A stretch of DNA of 44,945 nucleotides from Pseudomonadota bacterium (GTDB lineage Bacteria; Pseudomonadota; Alphaproteobacteria; Rickettsiales; SXRF01), in the NCBI GenBank assembly GCA_963205245.1, contig CAUJIB010000054.1, positions 1-44,945 of the forward strand, in the 5' to 3' direction. Below the pieces are notes generated by a model that was given only the letters and a program-made list of their open reading frames with translations, had not been told where the DNA came from and ran no database searches. The position numbers and the translations under genes were made by a program. Shown piece by piece: positions 34,588 to 44,286 of this stretch; position 1 is the stretch's first letter; each line of letters starts with the position of its first letter.

Positions 34588-37500
34588 ATGGACAATCCAA
34601 TAAGAAATATTGAAATTTCTGATATTAGCTCGCGTGCCTTTATGGACGAGGAGCAGACGGTAAAAATCCTTCTTGAAAATGTAGAACCTTTGGCAGCAAT
34701 AGAATCCGACATCATGAAGCGTGCTGTGGATTGGACACAGCAGATTCGTGAAACAGGTTTAGGGCATGGGGTTGAGGCATTTTTACATAGTTACAGTCTT
34801 AATACCAGTGAGGGCGTAGCCTTAATGTGTTTGGCAGAGGCCTTACTGCGTATCCCTGATAAAAATACCGCTGATATGCTGATAAATGACTGTTTTAAGG
34901 GGCATGAATGGACAAAACATACTATTAGTGATGATTGGATGATAAGCCTATCCGGTTGGGGATTATTTCTAACCGGAAAAATAATTGATTTCGGACAAAA
35001 CCCGCAAGCTAGCATAACCAATACCTTGAAAAAGCTTGTAAACAGGGTTGGGGAACCGCTAATCCGCGAGAGTCTTAAAAAAGCCATGCAGCTTATTGGC
35101 GGGCAGTTTGTACTGGGTGAAAATATTGAACAAGCCCTTAAGCACAGCTCTTACTATAAAGCTTACCGCTTCTCTTATGATATTCTGGGAGAAGGAGCGC
35201 GCAGCGATGAGCAGGCGAAAAACTATACTAATTCCTATCTGGAAGGTATTTCCCTAATTGCTAAAACTATAAGTAAAGATACGCCGCTTTTTTCTGTGCC
35301 GAGTATCTCCGTAAAACTCTCGGCTCTGCATGCCCGCTACCAGCTAACCAAACGCGAACAGGTAATGAATGAATTATTACCGCGCCTTATTGAAATAATA
35401 TTACACGCGAAACAAGCAGGCATGATGGTAAGTATTGATGCTGAGGAATCATCACGCCTTGATATTGAATTGGAAATATTTGAAAAATTGCTGGAAAATC
35501 CTGAATTTGCCGGCTGGAACGGCATTGGATTTGTTTTGCAGGCTTATCAGAAACGAGCTTTTTACATCATTGACTGGCTGGCGCAAAAAGCAAAAAAACA
35601 TAATATTATTATCCCTGTCAGGCTGGTCAAAGGCGCGTACTGGGATTCGGAAATTAAATGGGCGCAACTATTGGGACTACCCTCCTACCCTGTATTTACC
35701 CGTAAAGAGCATACTGATATTTCCTATATGGCCTGTGCAGCTAAAATACTAGCGCAGTGTGAAATATTTTATCCGCAATTTGCCACCCATAATGCCCGCA
35801 CCATTTCCACAATAATTTCTTTAAGCGAAAAATATGGCTGGGAAAAAGGCAGCTTTGAATTCCAACGCCTGCATGGCATGGGTGAAGCACTGCATAATAT
35901 TATAGTAAAACACATGCCGTCACGGATTTACGCGCCGATTGGAGCGCATAAAGATTTGCTGGCGTATCTTATTCGCCGCCTACTGGAAAATGGGGCTAAC
36001 AGCTCATTTGTACATTTATTGCTGGATAGAGGCAAAAGCGTGCAGGAAATCCTAGCTGATCCGGTGGCAACAGCTAAAGCAAATATGAGCTTTTACAATC
36101 CTTCTATCCCCCTTCCCCAAAATCTTTATGGAACGCAGCGCAAAAATTCAGCAGGCATAGATTTCGGCAATAAGGCACAACTTAAAGCATTATTAGATGG
36201 AACAGCTCCTTTTATTAAACTTCCTCTTCCGGACATAAAGGATACGAGCATGGAAGAGCTGCATAGTGCCATTACCACGGCGAAAAAAGCTTTTCCTAAA
36301 TGGGAGGCAACAACTGTAGAAGAACGGGCAAAAATATTAGAACGTTGCGGCGATTTAATTGAAGAAAGCGCGCATGAATTGATAGCTCTGTGCGTACGCG
36401 AAGCGGGAAAAACTTTGCCCGACAGCATTTCTGAAATACGTGAAGCAGCAGATTTCTGCCGCTTTTATGCCGCAGAAGCACGCATGATTATGAACCCAAA
36501 TTTGATTTCTGGACCAACTGGGGAAAACAATGTTTTAAGCATGCATCCGCGGGGAATTTTTGCCTGCATATCACCGTGGAATTTTCCGTTGGCGATTTTT
36601 ATAGGGCAAGTTGTGGCGTCCCTGGTAACAGGTAATTGTGTTATCGCTAAACCAGCCGAACAGACGCCAGTAATTGCTAAACGCGCAGTAGACATTTTAT
36701 ATGAAGCAGGGATCCCTCGTGATGTTTTGCATTTGATTGCCGGCAAAGGCGAAACTATCGGGGCAGAACTTGTAACAAATAAATCTATCAACGGTGTGGT
36801 ATTTACCGGCTCACTGGAAACTTCTGGGCACATCCAAAAATCTTTAGCTACGCGCGGCGACCTGATCCCCCTTATTGCTGAAACCGGCGGACAAAACTGC
36901 ATGGTAGTAGACTCCTCTGCCCTAATAGAACAGGCGGTTGACGACATAATCATTTCAGCATTCAACAGTGCTGGACAACGTTGCTCGGCACTGCGCGTGC
37001 TATATGTACAGCAGGATATAGCAGATAAACTGCTGACACTCCTTACCGGAGCGATGCAGGAATTAAAAATCGGCGATCCTTATAAACTAGACACCGATAT
37101 TGGCGCAGTAATAGATGCACAGGCACAAGCAAAGCTTCTTGCGCATATCGCATATATGAAAAAAACTGCAAAATTTATAGCTTCCTCTCCACTGCCGGAA
37201 AATTTAGCCGGCTATTTTGTCGCACCGCATATCTTTGAAATCAGTGATATTAGCGAACCGCAACGCGAAATATTCGGCCCCATACTACATATAATCCGTT
37301 TCCCTTCTGATGCGCTGGAGCAAGTGGCAGATAATATCAACAGTACAGGTTACGGGCTAACTTTTGGCATTCACAGCCGCATCAATAAAAATATAAATCT
37401 GCTTGCTGCCAAAGTACGTGCGGGAAATATTTATGTCAACCGCAACATGATTGGCGCAACGGTCGGCGTACAGCCGTTTGGTGGGGAAGGACTCTCCGGC

Positions 37501-37620
37501 ACTGGCTTTAAGGCAGGCGGCCCTCATTATTTACTGCGTTTTTTAAGTGAACGAACTACTTCTATTAATATTGCTGCTATAGGTGGTAATATTGCCATGC
37601 TGACAGAAAAACCTACCTAA
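34588..37620 (+). CDS. putA: Bifunctional proline dehydrogenase / P5C dehydrogenase
   Basis: A 1010-residue protein that oxidises proline to glutamate, feeding electrons to the quinone pool. The N-terminal FAD-dependent proline dehydrogenase barrel shows VSIDAEESSRLDIE, RLVKGAYWDSEIK, ATHNARTI and FEFQRLHGMGE. The C-terminal aldehyde dehydrogenase shows SPWNFPLAIFIGQV, FTGSLETSG, E765 (AETGGQN) and catalytic C799 (SAGQRCSALRV), then QPFGGEGLSGTGFKAGG. There is no N-terminal ribbon-helix-helix DNA-binding domain, so it is not self-repressing like the E. coli protein. The stop is 4 bases from the tRNA gene. Confidence 0.97.
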   Translation: MDNPIRNIEISDISSRAFMDEEQTVKILLENVEPLAAIESDIMKRAVDWTQQIRETGLGHGVEAFLHSYSLNTSEGVALMCLAEALLRIPDKNTADMLINDCFKGHEWTKHTISDDWMISLSGWGLFLTGKIIDFGQNPQASITNTLKKLVNRVGEPLIRESLKKAMQLIGGQFVLGENIEQALKHSSYYKAYRFSYDILGEGARSDEQAKNYTNSYLEGISLIAKTISKDTPLFSVPSISVKLSALHARYQLTKREQVMNELLPRLIEIILHAKQAGMMVSIDAEESSRLDIELEIFEKLLENPEFAGWNGIGFVLQAYQKRAFYIIDWLAQKAKKHNIIIPVRLVKGAYWDSEIKWAQLLGLPSYPVFTRKEHTDISYMACAAKILAQCEIFYPQFATHNARTISTIISLSEKYGWEKGSFEFQRLHGMGEALHNIIVKHMPSRIYAPIGAHKDLLAYLIRRLLENGANSSFVHLLLDRGKSVQEILADPVATAKANMSFYNPSIPLPQNLYGTQRKNSAGIDFGNKAQLKALLDGTAPFIKLPLPDIKDTSMEELHSAITTAKKAFPKWEATTVEERAKILERCGDLIEESAHELIALCVREAGKTLPDSISEIREAADFCRFYAAEARMIMNPNLISGPTGENNVLSMHPRGIFACISPWNFPLAIFIGQVVASLVTGNCVIAKPAEQTPVIAKRAVDILYEAGIPRDVLHLIAGKGETIGAELVTNKSINGVVFTGSLETSGHIQKSLATRGDLIPLIAETGGQNCMVVDSSALIEQAVDDIIISAFNSAGQRCSALRVLYVQQDIADKLLTLLTGAMQELKIGDPYKLDTDIGAVIDAQAQAKLLAHIAYMKKTAKFIASSPLPENLAGYFVAPHIFEISDISEPQREIFGPILHIIRFPSDALEQVADNINSTGYGLTFGIHSRINKNINLLAAKVRAGNIYVNRNMIGATVGVQPFGGEGLSGTGFKAGGPHYLLRFLSERTTSINIAAIGGNIAMLTEKPT

Positions 37621-37624
37621 TCAA

Positions 37625-37700
37625 TGGTGGGGGGAGAGGGATTTGAACCCCCGACCAAGGCGTTATGAGCGCCCTGCTCTAACCGCTGAGCTATCCCCCC
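37625..37700 (-). tRNA. tRNA with CAT anticodon (Met or lysidine-modified Ile2)
   Basis: On the minus strand, acceptor GGGGGGA pairs with TCCCCCC, the D arm is TAGCTCAGCGGTTAGAGCA, the anticodon loop is CTCATAA (anticodon CAT), and the T arm is GGGGGTTCAAATCCCTC with an encoded CCA. It has an A discriminator and no initiator features. Elongator Met and Ile2 cannot be told apart safely by eye. An inverted repeat CCAACCTAA/TTAGGTTGG (37699-37727) abuts its 5' end. Confidence 0.93.
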
Positions 37701-37879
37701 AACCTAAGAACAAAGTAATTAGGTTGGATAGGATTAGTAGCTAGCGAATTGCTTTTCAATCTTTTTTCTGCAAAATATACAAAAATTTCTTAAAAAATTA
37801 CTATTTTACTTGCAAAGCTGCCTTCATTGGGTTAAAGGTCACCCTCCCTAAATTGTTATTTTAAGCAGGATATAGTGTT

Positions 37880-38155
37880 ATGAAGCAAGGAATTCACCCA
37901 GATTATCATAAAATTACCGTTGTTATGACCGATGGTTCTAAATATGAAACCTTTTCTACTTGGGGTAAAGAAGGTGATGTATTGCAGCTTGACGTTGATT
38001 CAAAAACCCACCCAGCATGGGTTGGCGGGGTGAATTTGCGTAAAACCGGACAAATGGAAAAATTCCAAAACCGCTTTGCAAGCTTTTCGGTAGCTACCAC
38101 TGGCAACGCCTCTGGTGATGTTAATGCTAAAAAAGAAGATAAAAAAGCTTCTTAA
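37880..38155 (+). CDS. rpmE: 50S ribosomal protein L31
   Basis: A 91-residue protein starting [20 protein letters not shown], with [24 protein letters not shown], the standard L31 C-terminal signature. It lacks the CxxC zinc motif, so it is the zinc-independent form. The 20-residue acidic/basic tail ([10 protein letters not shown]) is longer than usual. An AGGA lies upstream of the ATG. It is convergent with nsrR across 14 bases. Confidence 0.95.
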   Translation: MKQGIHPDYHKITVVMTDGSKYETFSTWGKEGDVLQLDVDSKTHPAWVGGVNLRKTGQMEKFQNRFASFSVATTGNASGDVNAKKEDKKAS

Positions 38156-38169
38156 TTTACGAAAAATAC

Positions 38170-38619
38170 TCACTTAGAGTGCTTGTCTTCAGTTACCAAC
38201 GAATCAAAAAAAACCTGCGGCTTGGCGACTGCATCGGCGAGGCTGCGTTTGGCAAGGGTGGATGCAAAAGATTGCATGGCATCCTGAAAAATCGTCCTAA
38301 GTCCACAAGCTGATACAATACGGCAAGTATTACTATTGCTATCAAAGCATTCAACAATAGTAAAATCTGGCTCTAATTTTTTTACTAAATCCCATAAATT
38401 AATTTCCTCTGGCGGACGGTTTAGCGTAATACCGCCATTTTTTCCCTTCATGCTATTAATAAATCCCAACTGCGATAATTTATGCACCACCTTAACTATA
38501 TGATTAAGGGAAATATTATATCTTTCAGCTACTTCCCGTGCAGTACACACCCGATCCTGATGTTGTGATAAATACATAAGTGTCCGTAACGAATAGTCTG
38601 TAAACATTGTAAGCCGCAT
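38170..38619 (-). CDS. nsrR: Rrf2-family iron-sulphur regulator, NsrR-like
   Basis: A 149-residue winged-helix protein: MRLTMFTDYSLRTLMYLSQH, REVAERYNISLNHIVKVVHKL, and the Rrf2 wing GKNGGITLNRPP. Three cysteines C91, C99 and C105 (VECFD...TCRIVSACGL) match the Fe-S-ligating set of NsrR, the nitric-oxide sensor. It is divergent from a truncated haemoglobin gene, with a 23-bp perfect palindrome between them. This fits repression of NO-detoxification genes relieved by NO. IscR is less likely given the neighbours. Confidence 0.88.
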   Translation of the reverse strand: MRLTMFTDYSLRTLMYLSQHQDRVCTAREVAERYNISLNHIVKVVHKLSQLGFINSMKGKNGGITLNRPPEEINLWDLVKKLEPDFTIVECFDSNSNTCRIVSACGLRTIFQDAMQSFASTLAKRSLADAVAKPQVFFDSLVTEDKHSK

Positions 38620-38646
38620 TTGGAAACTCCATAAAATTATTGACTA

Positions 38647-38696
38647 TAATATATATTTATAATACATATCTAAATATGTATTATAAATATATATTA
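38647..38696. promoter_or_regulatory. Long perfect palindrome between nsrR and the haemoglobin gene
   Basis: Bases 38647-38669 are the exact reverse complement of 38674-38696 around a 4-base centre (CTAA). The core AATACATAT-CTAA-ATATGTATT has the size and dyad form of NsrR boxes. It sits in the 92-base divergent intergenic region and would serve both promoters. Confidence 0.75.
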
Positions 38697-38711
38697 CTAT
38701 CTAGGTAAAAA

Positions 38712-39119
38712 ATGGTTATATTTTCAAATATTACAGAAAAAAGCATAAAATATCTGGTTGATCGGTTTTATGATAAAGTACGTAACGATCCTGAACTAGG
38801 AATAGTGTTTGCCAAAACCATAGGCGATTCGGATGCGCAGTGGCTACCACACTTGGAAAAAATGTATGATTTCTGGTCATCGCTTATGCTCACCAGCGGT
38901 CGTTATCATGGAAATCCTCTAAAAAAACACAAGGACATGCCCGTCTTTAATAAAGAATTATTTGTACGCTGGCTGGAATTATTTTCAGAAACGGCACATG
39001 AAATACACCCCCCTGAAATTGCACAAGCTTATATTGATAAAAGCCGCCGTATAGCAGAAAACCTGAAATTTCACTTATATTGCTCCAAACCCAGTGATTT
39101 TACATTTGCACCGGCATAA
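38712..39119 (+). CDS. Group III truncated haemoglobin
   Basis: A 135-residue globin: YLVDRFYDKVRNDPELGIVFAK, then WLPHLEKMYDFWSSLMLTSGRYHGNPLKKHKDMP, with a candidate proximal histidine in the KKHKDMP stretch, and VRWLELFSETAHEI. This is the group III pattern (as in Campylobacter Ctb). Such globins bind O2/NO and are often under NO control. It is the first gene of a plus-strand run with DUF1971 and alternative oxidase, opposite NsrR. Haem pocket details are inferred from the family. Confidence 0.9.
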   Translation: MVIFSNITEKSIKYLVDRFYDKVRNDPELGIVFAKTIGDSDAQWLPHLEKMYDFWSSLMLTSGRYHGNPLKKHKDMPVFNKELFVRWLELFSETAHEIHPPEIAQAYIDKSRRIAENLKFHLYCSKPSDFTFAPA

Positions 39120-39123
39120 TATT

Positions 39124-39414
39124 ATGAAAACATTACCTGATAATCTAACATTATATAAAAGTACGCGCTTATTCACCAACCAAACCGTTCCTCAAGCCCT
39201 ACTTCATAACCATACCACCAAAGATGGTGTGTGGGCTAAAATAACAGTAGAGAAAGGCTCTCTGGAATATACCATCGCCGGTGACAAAACCTATGTAATT
39301 ACCACTGAAACACATGGCGTTATTGAGCCACAGGTTCTTCATTACGTACATCTTAATCCTGACACTTCATTTTTTATAGAATTTTACCATAACCCTATAA
39401 CCAACTTATCATAA
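39124..39414 (+). CDS. DUF1971 (TehB N-terminal-like) cupin protein
   Basis: A 96-residue protein: [42 protein letters not shown], then [26 protein letters not shown]. This is the DUF1971 beta-barrel found alone or fused to tellurite-resistance methyltransferase TehB, and commonly located in NO-response clusters. I use the ATG at 39124; an upstream in-frame ATG at 39094 would overlap the globin gene. It is 4 bases after the globin stop. Function unproven; possibly a small-molecule or metal-binding sensor or chaperone. Confidence 0.83.
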   Translation: MKTLPDNLTLYKSTRLFTNQTVPQALLHNHTTKDGVWAKITVEKGSLEYTIAGDKTYVITTETHGVIEPQVLHYVHLNPDTSFFIEFYHNPITNLS

Positions 39415-39425
39415 ACAAGGATTTT

Positions 39426-40079
39426 ATGTTAAACGATGCCAGTAAAATTATTAATATCAGTAACAATGATGTTGATTTGTCTAAACATCATACACCAATT
39501 GATTACCGCGATATAATAGCATTGGGCTTTGTCAAATTCTTACGTTTTTTTGCCGATGTATTTTTTGCAAAACGCTATGGACACCGCGCCATAGTTTTAG
39601 AAACTGTTGCCGCAGTTCCCGGTATGGTGGGCGGGATGTTACAACATATGAAATGCCTGCGCCGTATGTCCGAAGATAACGGCTGGATACGAACCTTGCT
39701 TGATGAAGCAGAGAATGAACGTATGCACCTTATGACCTTTATTGAAATTGCAAAGCCTAACTGGTTTGAACGGTTTCTTGTGCTCGCAGTACAGGGAATT
39801 TTCTTCAATTTTTTCTTTCTACTGTACCTATTATCTCCCAAAACTGCGCATCGTGTTGTAGGGTATTTTGAAGAAGAAGCCGTTAAAAGCTATACTGCCT
39901 ACTTGCAAGAAATAGACAAAGGAACGCATAAAAATGTTGCAGCTCCACAAATTGCTATAACTTACTGGAATTTACCTGCAAAAGCACGTTTACGTGATGT
40001 AGTTATCGCCGTACGGGATGATGAAATTAACCATCGTGATGTTAATCATGGATACGCTAATTCTTTAAGTTATAATTAA
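39426..40079 (+). CDS. aox: Alternative oxidase (ubiquinol oxidase, AOX)
   Basis: A 217-residue di-iron membrane-bound ubiquinol oxidase. The four helix motifs are present: [15 protein letters not shown] (LET), [13 protein letters not shown] (NERMHL), [13 protein letters not shown] (EEEAVxSY) and [13 protein letters not shown]. This gives the full E/ExxH ligand set. AOX oxidises ubiquinol with O2, is insensitive to cyanide and NO, and pumps no protons. Its place in an NsrR-linked cluster suggests it keeps respiration going when NO blocks cytochrome oxidases. An AAGGA precedes the ATG, and a strong terminator follows. Confidence 0.95.
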   Translation: MLNDASKIINISNNDVDLSKHHTPIDYRDIIALGFVKFLRFFADVFFAKRYGHRAIVLETVAAVPGMVGGMLQHMKCLRRMSEDNGWIRTLLDEAENERMHLMTFIEIAKPNWFERFLVLAVQGIFFNFFFLLYLLSPKTAHRVVGYFEEEAVKSYTAYLQEIDKGTHKNVAAPQIAITYWNLPAKARLRDVVIAVRDDEINHRDVNHGYANSLSYN

Positions 40080-40105
40080 GCGTCCAGTAGCAAAAAATTA
40101 AGTTA

Positions 40106-40135
40106 AAAAAGCCGAATTCAAGGATTCGGCTTTTT
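40106..40135 (+). terminator. Intrinsic terminator after the alternative oxidase gene
   Basis: AAAAAGCCGAAT - TCAAGG - ATTCGGCTTTTT forms a 12-bp stem ending in a T-run, about 27 bases after the aox stop. It separates the NO-response operon from ftsZ, so ftsZ must have its own promoter in the AT-rich 178-base gap that follows aox. Confidence 0.9.
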
Positions 40136-40257
40136 ATTTGCTAAATTCAACACATATTTTTTTGAAAAAACCTACAAAATATAGTGGTAAATATTATAAA
40201 ATTGTTCAATATATAAGAGGTCAAATTTTTTGGCGAAATATTTTGGGGAGCTAAGCC

Positions 40258-41877
40258 GTGACAATCAACCTTCATATTCCTACAAAAACCGAGCATCTAC
40301 GCCCAACTATAACAGTAATAGGTGTTGGTGGTGCTGGCGGTAATGCGGTCAATAACATGATTGCCTCAAATCTTGAGGGTGTGAATTTTGTGGTAGCGAA
40401 TACTGATGCGCAGGCTCTTGACCACTCACTGACTGAACGCACTATCCAATTAGGTGCAGGTATTACCAAGGGGCTTGGTGCTGGTGCAAATCCTAATATC
40501 GGGCGAGAATCAGCAGAAGAAGCAAAAGACGAAATAAATGCTTACATTGAAGGCAGCAATATGGTGTTCATTACCGCTGGAATGGGTGGTGGCACAGGTA
40601 CTGGAGCAGCTTCGGTGGTGGCGCGCATAGCTAAAGAGCAAGGAATTCTTACCGTCGCTGTTGTAACCAAACCTTTCCAGTTTGAAGGTAAGCACCGTAT
40701 GTGCCTAGCAGAGGAAGGGCTTAAAGAATTACAAAGCTATGTAGACACCCTGATCGTTATCCCTAACCAGAATTTATTCCGTATAGCCAATGAACGTACC
40801 ACTTTTGCTGATGCATTCAAAATGGCCGACGAGGTACTGCATTCCGGTGTGCGCGGCGTTACTGATTTAATGGTAAAACCAGGGCTTATTAATTTGGATT
40901 TTGCAGATATTCGTACAGTAATGCGTGAAATGGGCAAAGCAATGATGGGAACAGGAGAGGCATCAGGTGAACGCCGTGCCATTGAAGCGGCTGAGGCAGC
41001 TATTTCAAATCCTTTGCTTGATGATGTTTCGCTAAAAGGTGCAAGGGCTTTACTTGTTAACGTCACTGGCGGATTGGACATGACTCTATTTGAAGTGGAC
41101 GAGGCTCTAAACCGTGTACGTGAAGAAGTTGACCCAGATGCAAATATTATCTTCGGTTCAACATTCAATGAAGATGTATCAGGGAAAATGCGTGTATCTG
41201 TGGTCGCTACAGGTATTGAAGCAATACAAAATAATGCTGGAAACCTGAATAGAATGAATATGGTTAATGATACAAAAAAGCCGTATAGCTTTGGTTCGGT
41301 GGCAAAACCAGAGCCTATCAAGGCATCGCCACGCGTTGCGGCACTTGATGGAGTTCGTGAAGCCCCTCGTGATTTTTTACCGGTTTCTACCCGCCCACAA
41401 GTTGAACAGCGCGCAGGTGGTGCGGTTCGCTTTGATAGGCAAGAGGAATATACGGCAAATGCTGAATATGAACAGCCTAGCTATATTACTGAAAACGCAC
41501 CCAATGTTGGTACTGTTATGCGTGAATCTTCCCCTGTAGCTTATAAACAGGAATCTCCAGCTATAATAAAATCTCAGCCCAATATCCGTACTTCTGCACC
41601 TATTCAACCCGCAGCAATACGTCGTGAAAACTTAGAACAACCTCGTGAATCCTCAGTTTCTGCACGTAGTATTTTCAAACGCATCGCCGAGGCTGGGCGT
41701 GCACTTTCTACTAGATACGACAATGATGTAGATAGAGAAGAATATCAGGAACCACGGGTACAGATCGTACAAAAACCTGCTCAGCAAGGTGGCTCTCCGT
41801 CTGAACATCAAGGGAAACTGCCAAATGATGATCAGTATTTGGATATACCGGCTTTCTTGCGTCGTCAGGCAAATTAA
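40258..41877 (+). CDS. ftsZ: Cell division GTPase FtsZ
   Basis: A 539-residue tubulin homologue. It starts at GTG with GGGGAG 7 bases upstream. The GTPase core has [16 protein letters not shown], the tubulin signature [11 protein letters not shown], and [17 protein letters not shown] long disordered linker (about residues 330-520) ends in the C-terminal peptide [11 protein letters not shown], which binds FtsA/ZipA-type partners. A C-terminal linker of this length is typical of alphaproteobacteria. It is not in a dcw cluster here: upstream is aox with a terminator, and downstream is a convergent chemoreceptor gene. Confidence 0.98.
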   Translation: MTINLHIPTKTEHLRPTITVIGVGGAGGNAVNNMIASNLEGVNFVVANTDAQALDHSLTERTIQLGAGITKGLGAGANPNIGRESAEEAKDEINAYIEGSNMVFITAGMGGGTGTGAASVVARIAKEQGILTVAVVTKPFQFEGKHRMCLAEEGLKELQSYVDTLIVIPNQNLFRIANERTTFADAFKMADEVLHSGVRGVTDLMVKPGLINLDFADIRTVMREMGKAMMGTGEASGERRAIEAAEAAISNPLLDDVSLKGARALLVNVTGGLDMTLFEVDEALNRVREEVDPDANIIFGSTFNEDVSGKMRVSVVATGIEAIQNNAGNLNRMNMVNDTKKPYSFGSVAKPEPIKASPRVAALDGVREAPRDFLPVSTRPQVEQRAGGAVRFDRQEEYTANAEYEQPSYITENAPNVGTVMRESSPVAYKQESPAIIKSQPNIRTSAPIQPAAIRRENLEQPRESSVSARSIFKRIAEAGRALSTRYDNDVDREEYQEPRVQIVQKPAQQGGSPSEHQGKLPNDDQYLDIPAFLRRQAN

Positions 41878-41925
41878 CCGTTAGCCTGTATAAAAATTAT
41901 ACAAATTATACTTACTTAGCAGCAT

Positions 41926-41951
41926 AAAATCGTGCTTTAGTGTATGATTTT
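41926..41951. terminator. Weak hairpin between convergent ftsZ and the chemoreceptor gene
   Basis: AAAATCGT - 10 bases - ATGATTTT pairs over 8 bp with one wobble and has A/T runs on both sides, so it could act in both directions. It lies 49 bases after the ftsZ stop. A second small repeat, GTATAA-AAA-TTATAC, is at 41888-41902. Confidence 0.3.
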
Positions 41952-42019
41952 TAACCACAACGACATAACCTCCCCCCTAATAGACCAGAATGATGGGTAG
42001 ATTATGTTATAAAATCAAT

Positions 42020-44092
42020 TTACGCTGCCCGAATTTTCGTAAGGAATGAGTTGACCTGCACATTAAGATTTTCAGCCTGCTTTGAAAGCTCTTGTGATGC
42101 AGTAAACATTTGCTCTGCGGAACCACCTGCCTGAGTCGCTGATGAGCTGACTTCATTAAGGTTATTAGATATTGTCTGCGTACCTGAGGAAGCAGTTTGC
42201 ATGCTACGGGCAATTTCATTAGTAGTTGCAGACTGCTCTTCAACAGCAGAAGCCACACTTGAAGCCGCTTCGGAAATTGAACCGACAGATCGCTTTATTT
42301 CATTAAGTGCACCAATAATAGCATGTGATGCCGCCCTCATTTCTTCTACTACACTCTTAATCTCAACTACAGATTTATCGGTTTGTCCGGCAAGATTTTT
42401 TACTTCATTAGCAACTACAGCAAAACCTTTACCTGCTTCTCCAGCACGTGCTGATTCAATCGTTGCATTAAGAGCCAGCAAATTAATTTGCCCAGAAATT
42501 TCTGAAATCATCTCCATAGCAGCACTTACTTTATCAGAAGATTGTGTTAAGGCATTTGCTAATATATCCGCATTATTAGCTTTTTCCCCTGATTCAGTAA
42601 CCAATTGTGTAGTTCTATAGAACTGATTAGATATTTCTTTTACTGATGCAGAAAGCTCTTCGGCAGCGGCAGTAACAGCTTGTACATTAGACATAGTAAC
42701 TGAAGCAGCATGGGTAGCATCTCCTGTTTTTTTATTACTCCCCTTAATTACTTCCATCATATGCTGAGCAGTTTGAGCGAGCTCTGTTGCTGCTGATGAA
42801 ACAACATTTACAATACCTTTCACGCTTTGTTCAAAATCATTAGCCAATTTTTCCTGCATCTCTTTTTTATCACGTTCAATCTGGGATTTTTCATAATCAG
42901 CATAAGCAAGTTTAGATTGAATGGCTTTTAAGGTAACTAATATATTACCAACTTCATCATCTGTAGCGACAATATCCGTATTGAGGTTTCCGCCTAAAAT
43001 AGAAGTAAGTCGTGAACCAACATATCCCAATTTATCATTTAGGAATTTATGCAAATATTTTGAAGATTTGAATGAGAATAATATACCAAACAAAACCACC
43101 ACGAGACTAGTCCATAAACCTATTTTATAATTATGCTGCGCTAATTTATATTTTTCACTGGCGACCCTTAACTGTAATTCTATAAGCTTGCCATTAGTGG
43201 ATGCAATTTTACTAAATAATGAATGTACTTTTGGCATAAGCTGTAACAGTTCATCACGTTTTCCTGACTTAACTAATTCAAGAGCAGGCATAAGCCCTTG
43301 CGTCATAAACTGCCCACGCTCTTCTGCATAATTTTTTGCTAAAATTTCTTCTTCAGGTGTAAGATAGGTTGCCATGTAGGCATTCCATATATCAGAAAAC
43401 TTACTTATGTTTTTATCAATTTCCTCAAGAGGAGCAGAATCACTTTCTGATATTCCGTCAGATAAATCCATTAAATAGATCATATTCTGGTGTGATATTC
43501 TATTAAGCTCAGAAAGTTGTCCGGCAGGTACTGTCCGGTCTTCATAAACAGCACGCAAAGAATCTACTGTTTCATTACCAAAATATAAGCCTGTAGCACC
43601 AATACCCAGCATCATAACACATAATGCACCGGTTACAGATGCTATCTTTACACCGACCAATTCAAATTTTCTGGAGAAACGGGCAGAAAAAGCATCACTC
43701 AACACTCTGCCATGTTTGATAAAAAATCCTTTAGCTTTTTTCTCTCTAAATAAACGATAAAATTCACTCGCCTTAGCAACTGCTTCACGCTCCGGCTTAG
43801 TACGGATAGAGACATAACCTGTGAATTTTCCATTTTCAACAGTTGGAGCAGCATTAGCATATACCCAATAATAATCTCCATTCTTACGGCGGTTCTTAAC
43901 GTAACCGCCCCACGGTATGCCAGCTTTCAAATCCCGCCATAAATCCTCAAATGCTTCTTGCGGCATATCTGGATGCCGTACAATATTATGAGGCTGACCG
44001 ATTAACTCTTCTTTGCTAAAACCAGAAATTTCTATGAAAGTTTTATTTACAAAAATAAGCCGACCTTTTTCATCAGTTTTTGATACAATCAA
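42020..44092 (-). CDS. Aer-like PAS-domain methyl-accepting chemotaxis protein
   Basis: A 690-residue frame from a TTG start. Residues 1-100 are a PAS domain of the aerotaxis receptor type ([45 protein letters not shown]). Membrane helices lie at about 145-171 and 323-341, flanking a helical segment of about 150 residues that may be extracytoplasmic. The signalling domain has the conserved hairpin tip [31 protein letters not shown]. It lacks the CheR-tethering pentapeptide. The usual N-terminus (MRTNxPVTNxEYxLPD) is encoded just upstream in another frame (44089-44145), so the gene is probably frameshifted. The ligand is likely redox- or oxygen-related. Confidence 0.88.
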   Translation of the reverse strand: MIVSKTDEKGRLIFVNKTFIEISGFSKEELIGQPHNIVRHPDMPQEAFEDLWRDLKAGIPWGGYVKNRRKNGDYYWVYANAAPTVENGKFTGYVSIRTKPEREAVAKASEFYRLFREKKAKGFFIKHGRVLSDAFSARFSRKFELVGVKIASVTGALCVMMLGIGATGLYFGNETVDSLRAVYEDRTVPAGQLSELNRISHQNMIYLMDLSDGISESDSAPLEEIDKNISKFSDIWNAYMATYLTPEEEILAKNYAEERGQFMTQGLMPALELVKSGKRDELLQLMPKVHSLFSKIASTNGKLIELQLRVASEKYKLAQHNYKIGLWTSLVVVLFGILFSFKSSKYLHKFLNDKLGYVGSRLTSILGGNLNTDIVATDDEVGNILVTLKAIQSKLAYADYEKSQIERDKKEMQEKLANDFEQSVKGIVNVVSSAATELAQTAQHMMEVIKGSNKKTGDATHAASVTMSNVQAVTAAAEELSASVKEISNQFYRTTQLVTESGEKANNADILANALTQSSDKVSAAMEMISEISGQINLLALNATIESARAGEAGKGFAVVANEVKNLAGQTDKSVVEIKSVVEEMRAASHAIIGALNEIKRSVGSISEAASSVASAVEEQSATTNEIARSMQTASSGTQTISNNLNEVSSSATQAGGSAEQMFTASQELSKQAENLNVQVNSFLTKIRAA

Positions 44093-44145
44093 AGGTCATC
44101 CGGCAGGGAATATTCATCATTGGTAACTGGTTGATTTGTCCTCAT
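44089..44145 (-). pseudogene. Out-of-frame N-terminus of the Aer-like chemoreceptor
   Basis: ATG at 44145 with AAGGAG 7 bases upstream encodes [18 protein letters not shown], then TGA. This is the standard Aer-family N-terminus, which should run on into [10 protein letters not shown]. That sequence begins at 44092 in another frame. One base inserted around 44092-44096 would restore a continuous protein of about 707 residues. Either a real 1-base deletion or a sequencing error explains it. Confidence 0.75.
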
Positions 44146-44286
44146 ATATATGCTCCTTACATGGAAAAAATATTTACTACTTGTAAGGTCATGATAACGA
44201 AATCAGGCCGAATAATAAACAAAAAAATTACTAATAAATATAAATAAAACAGGTATTTATACCGTATCAAAATAATACAACTTATA

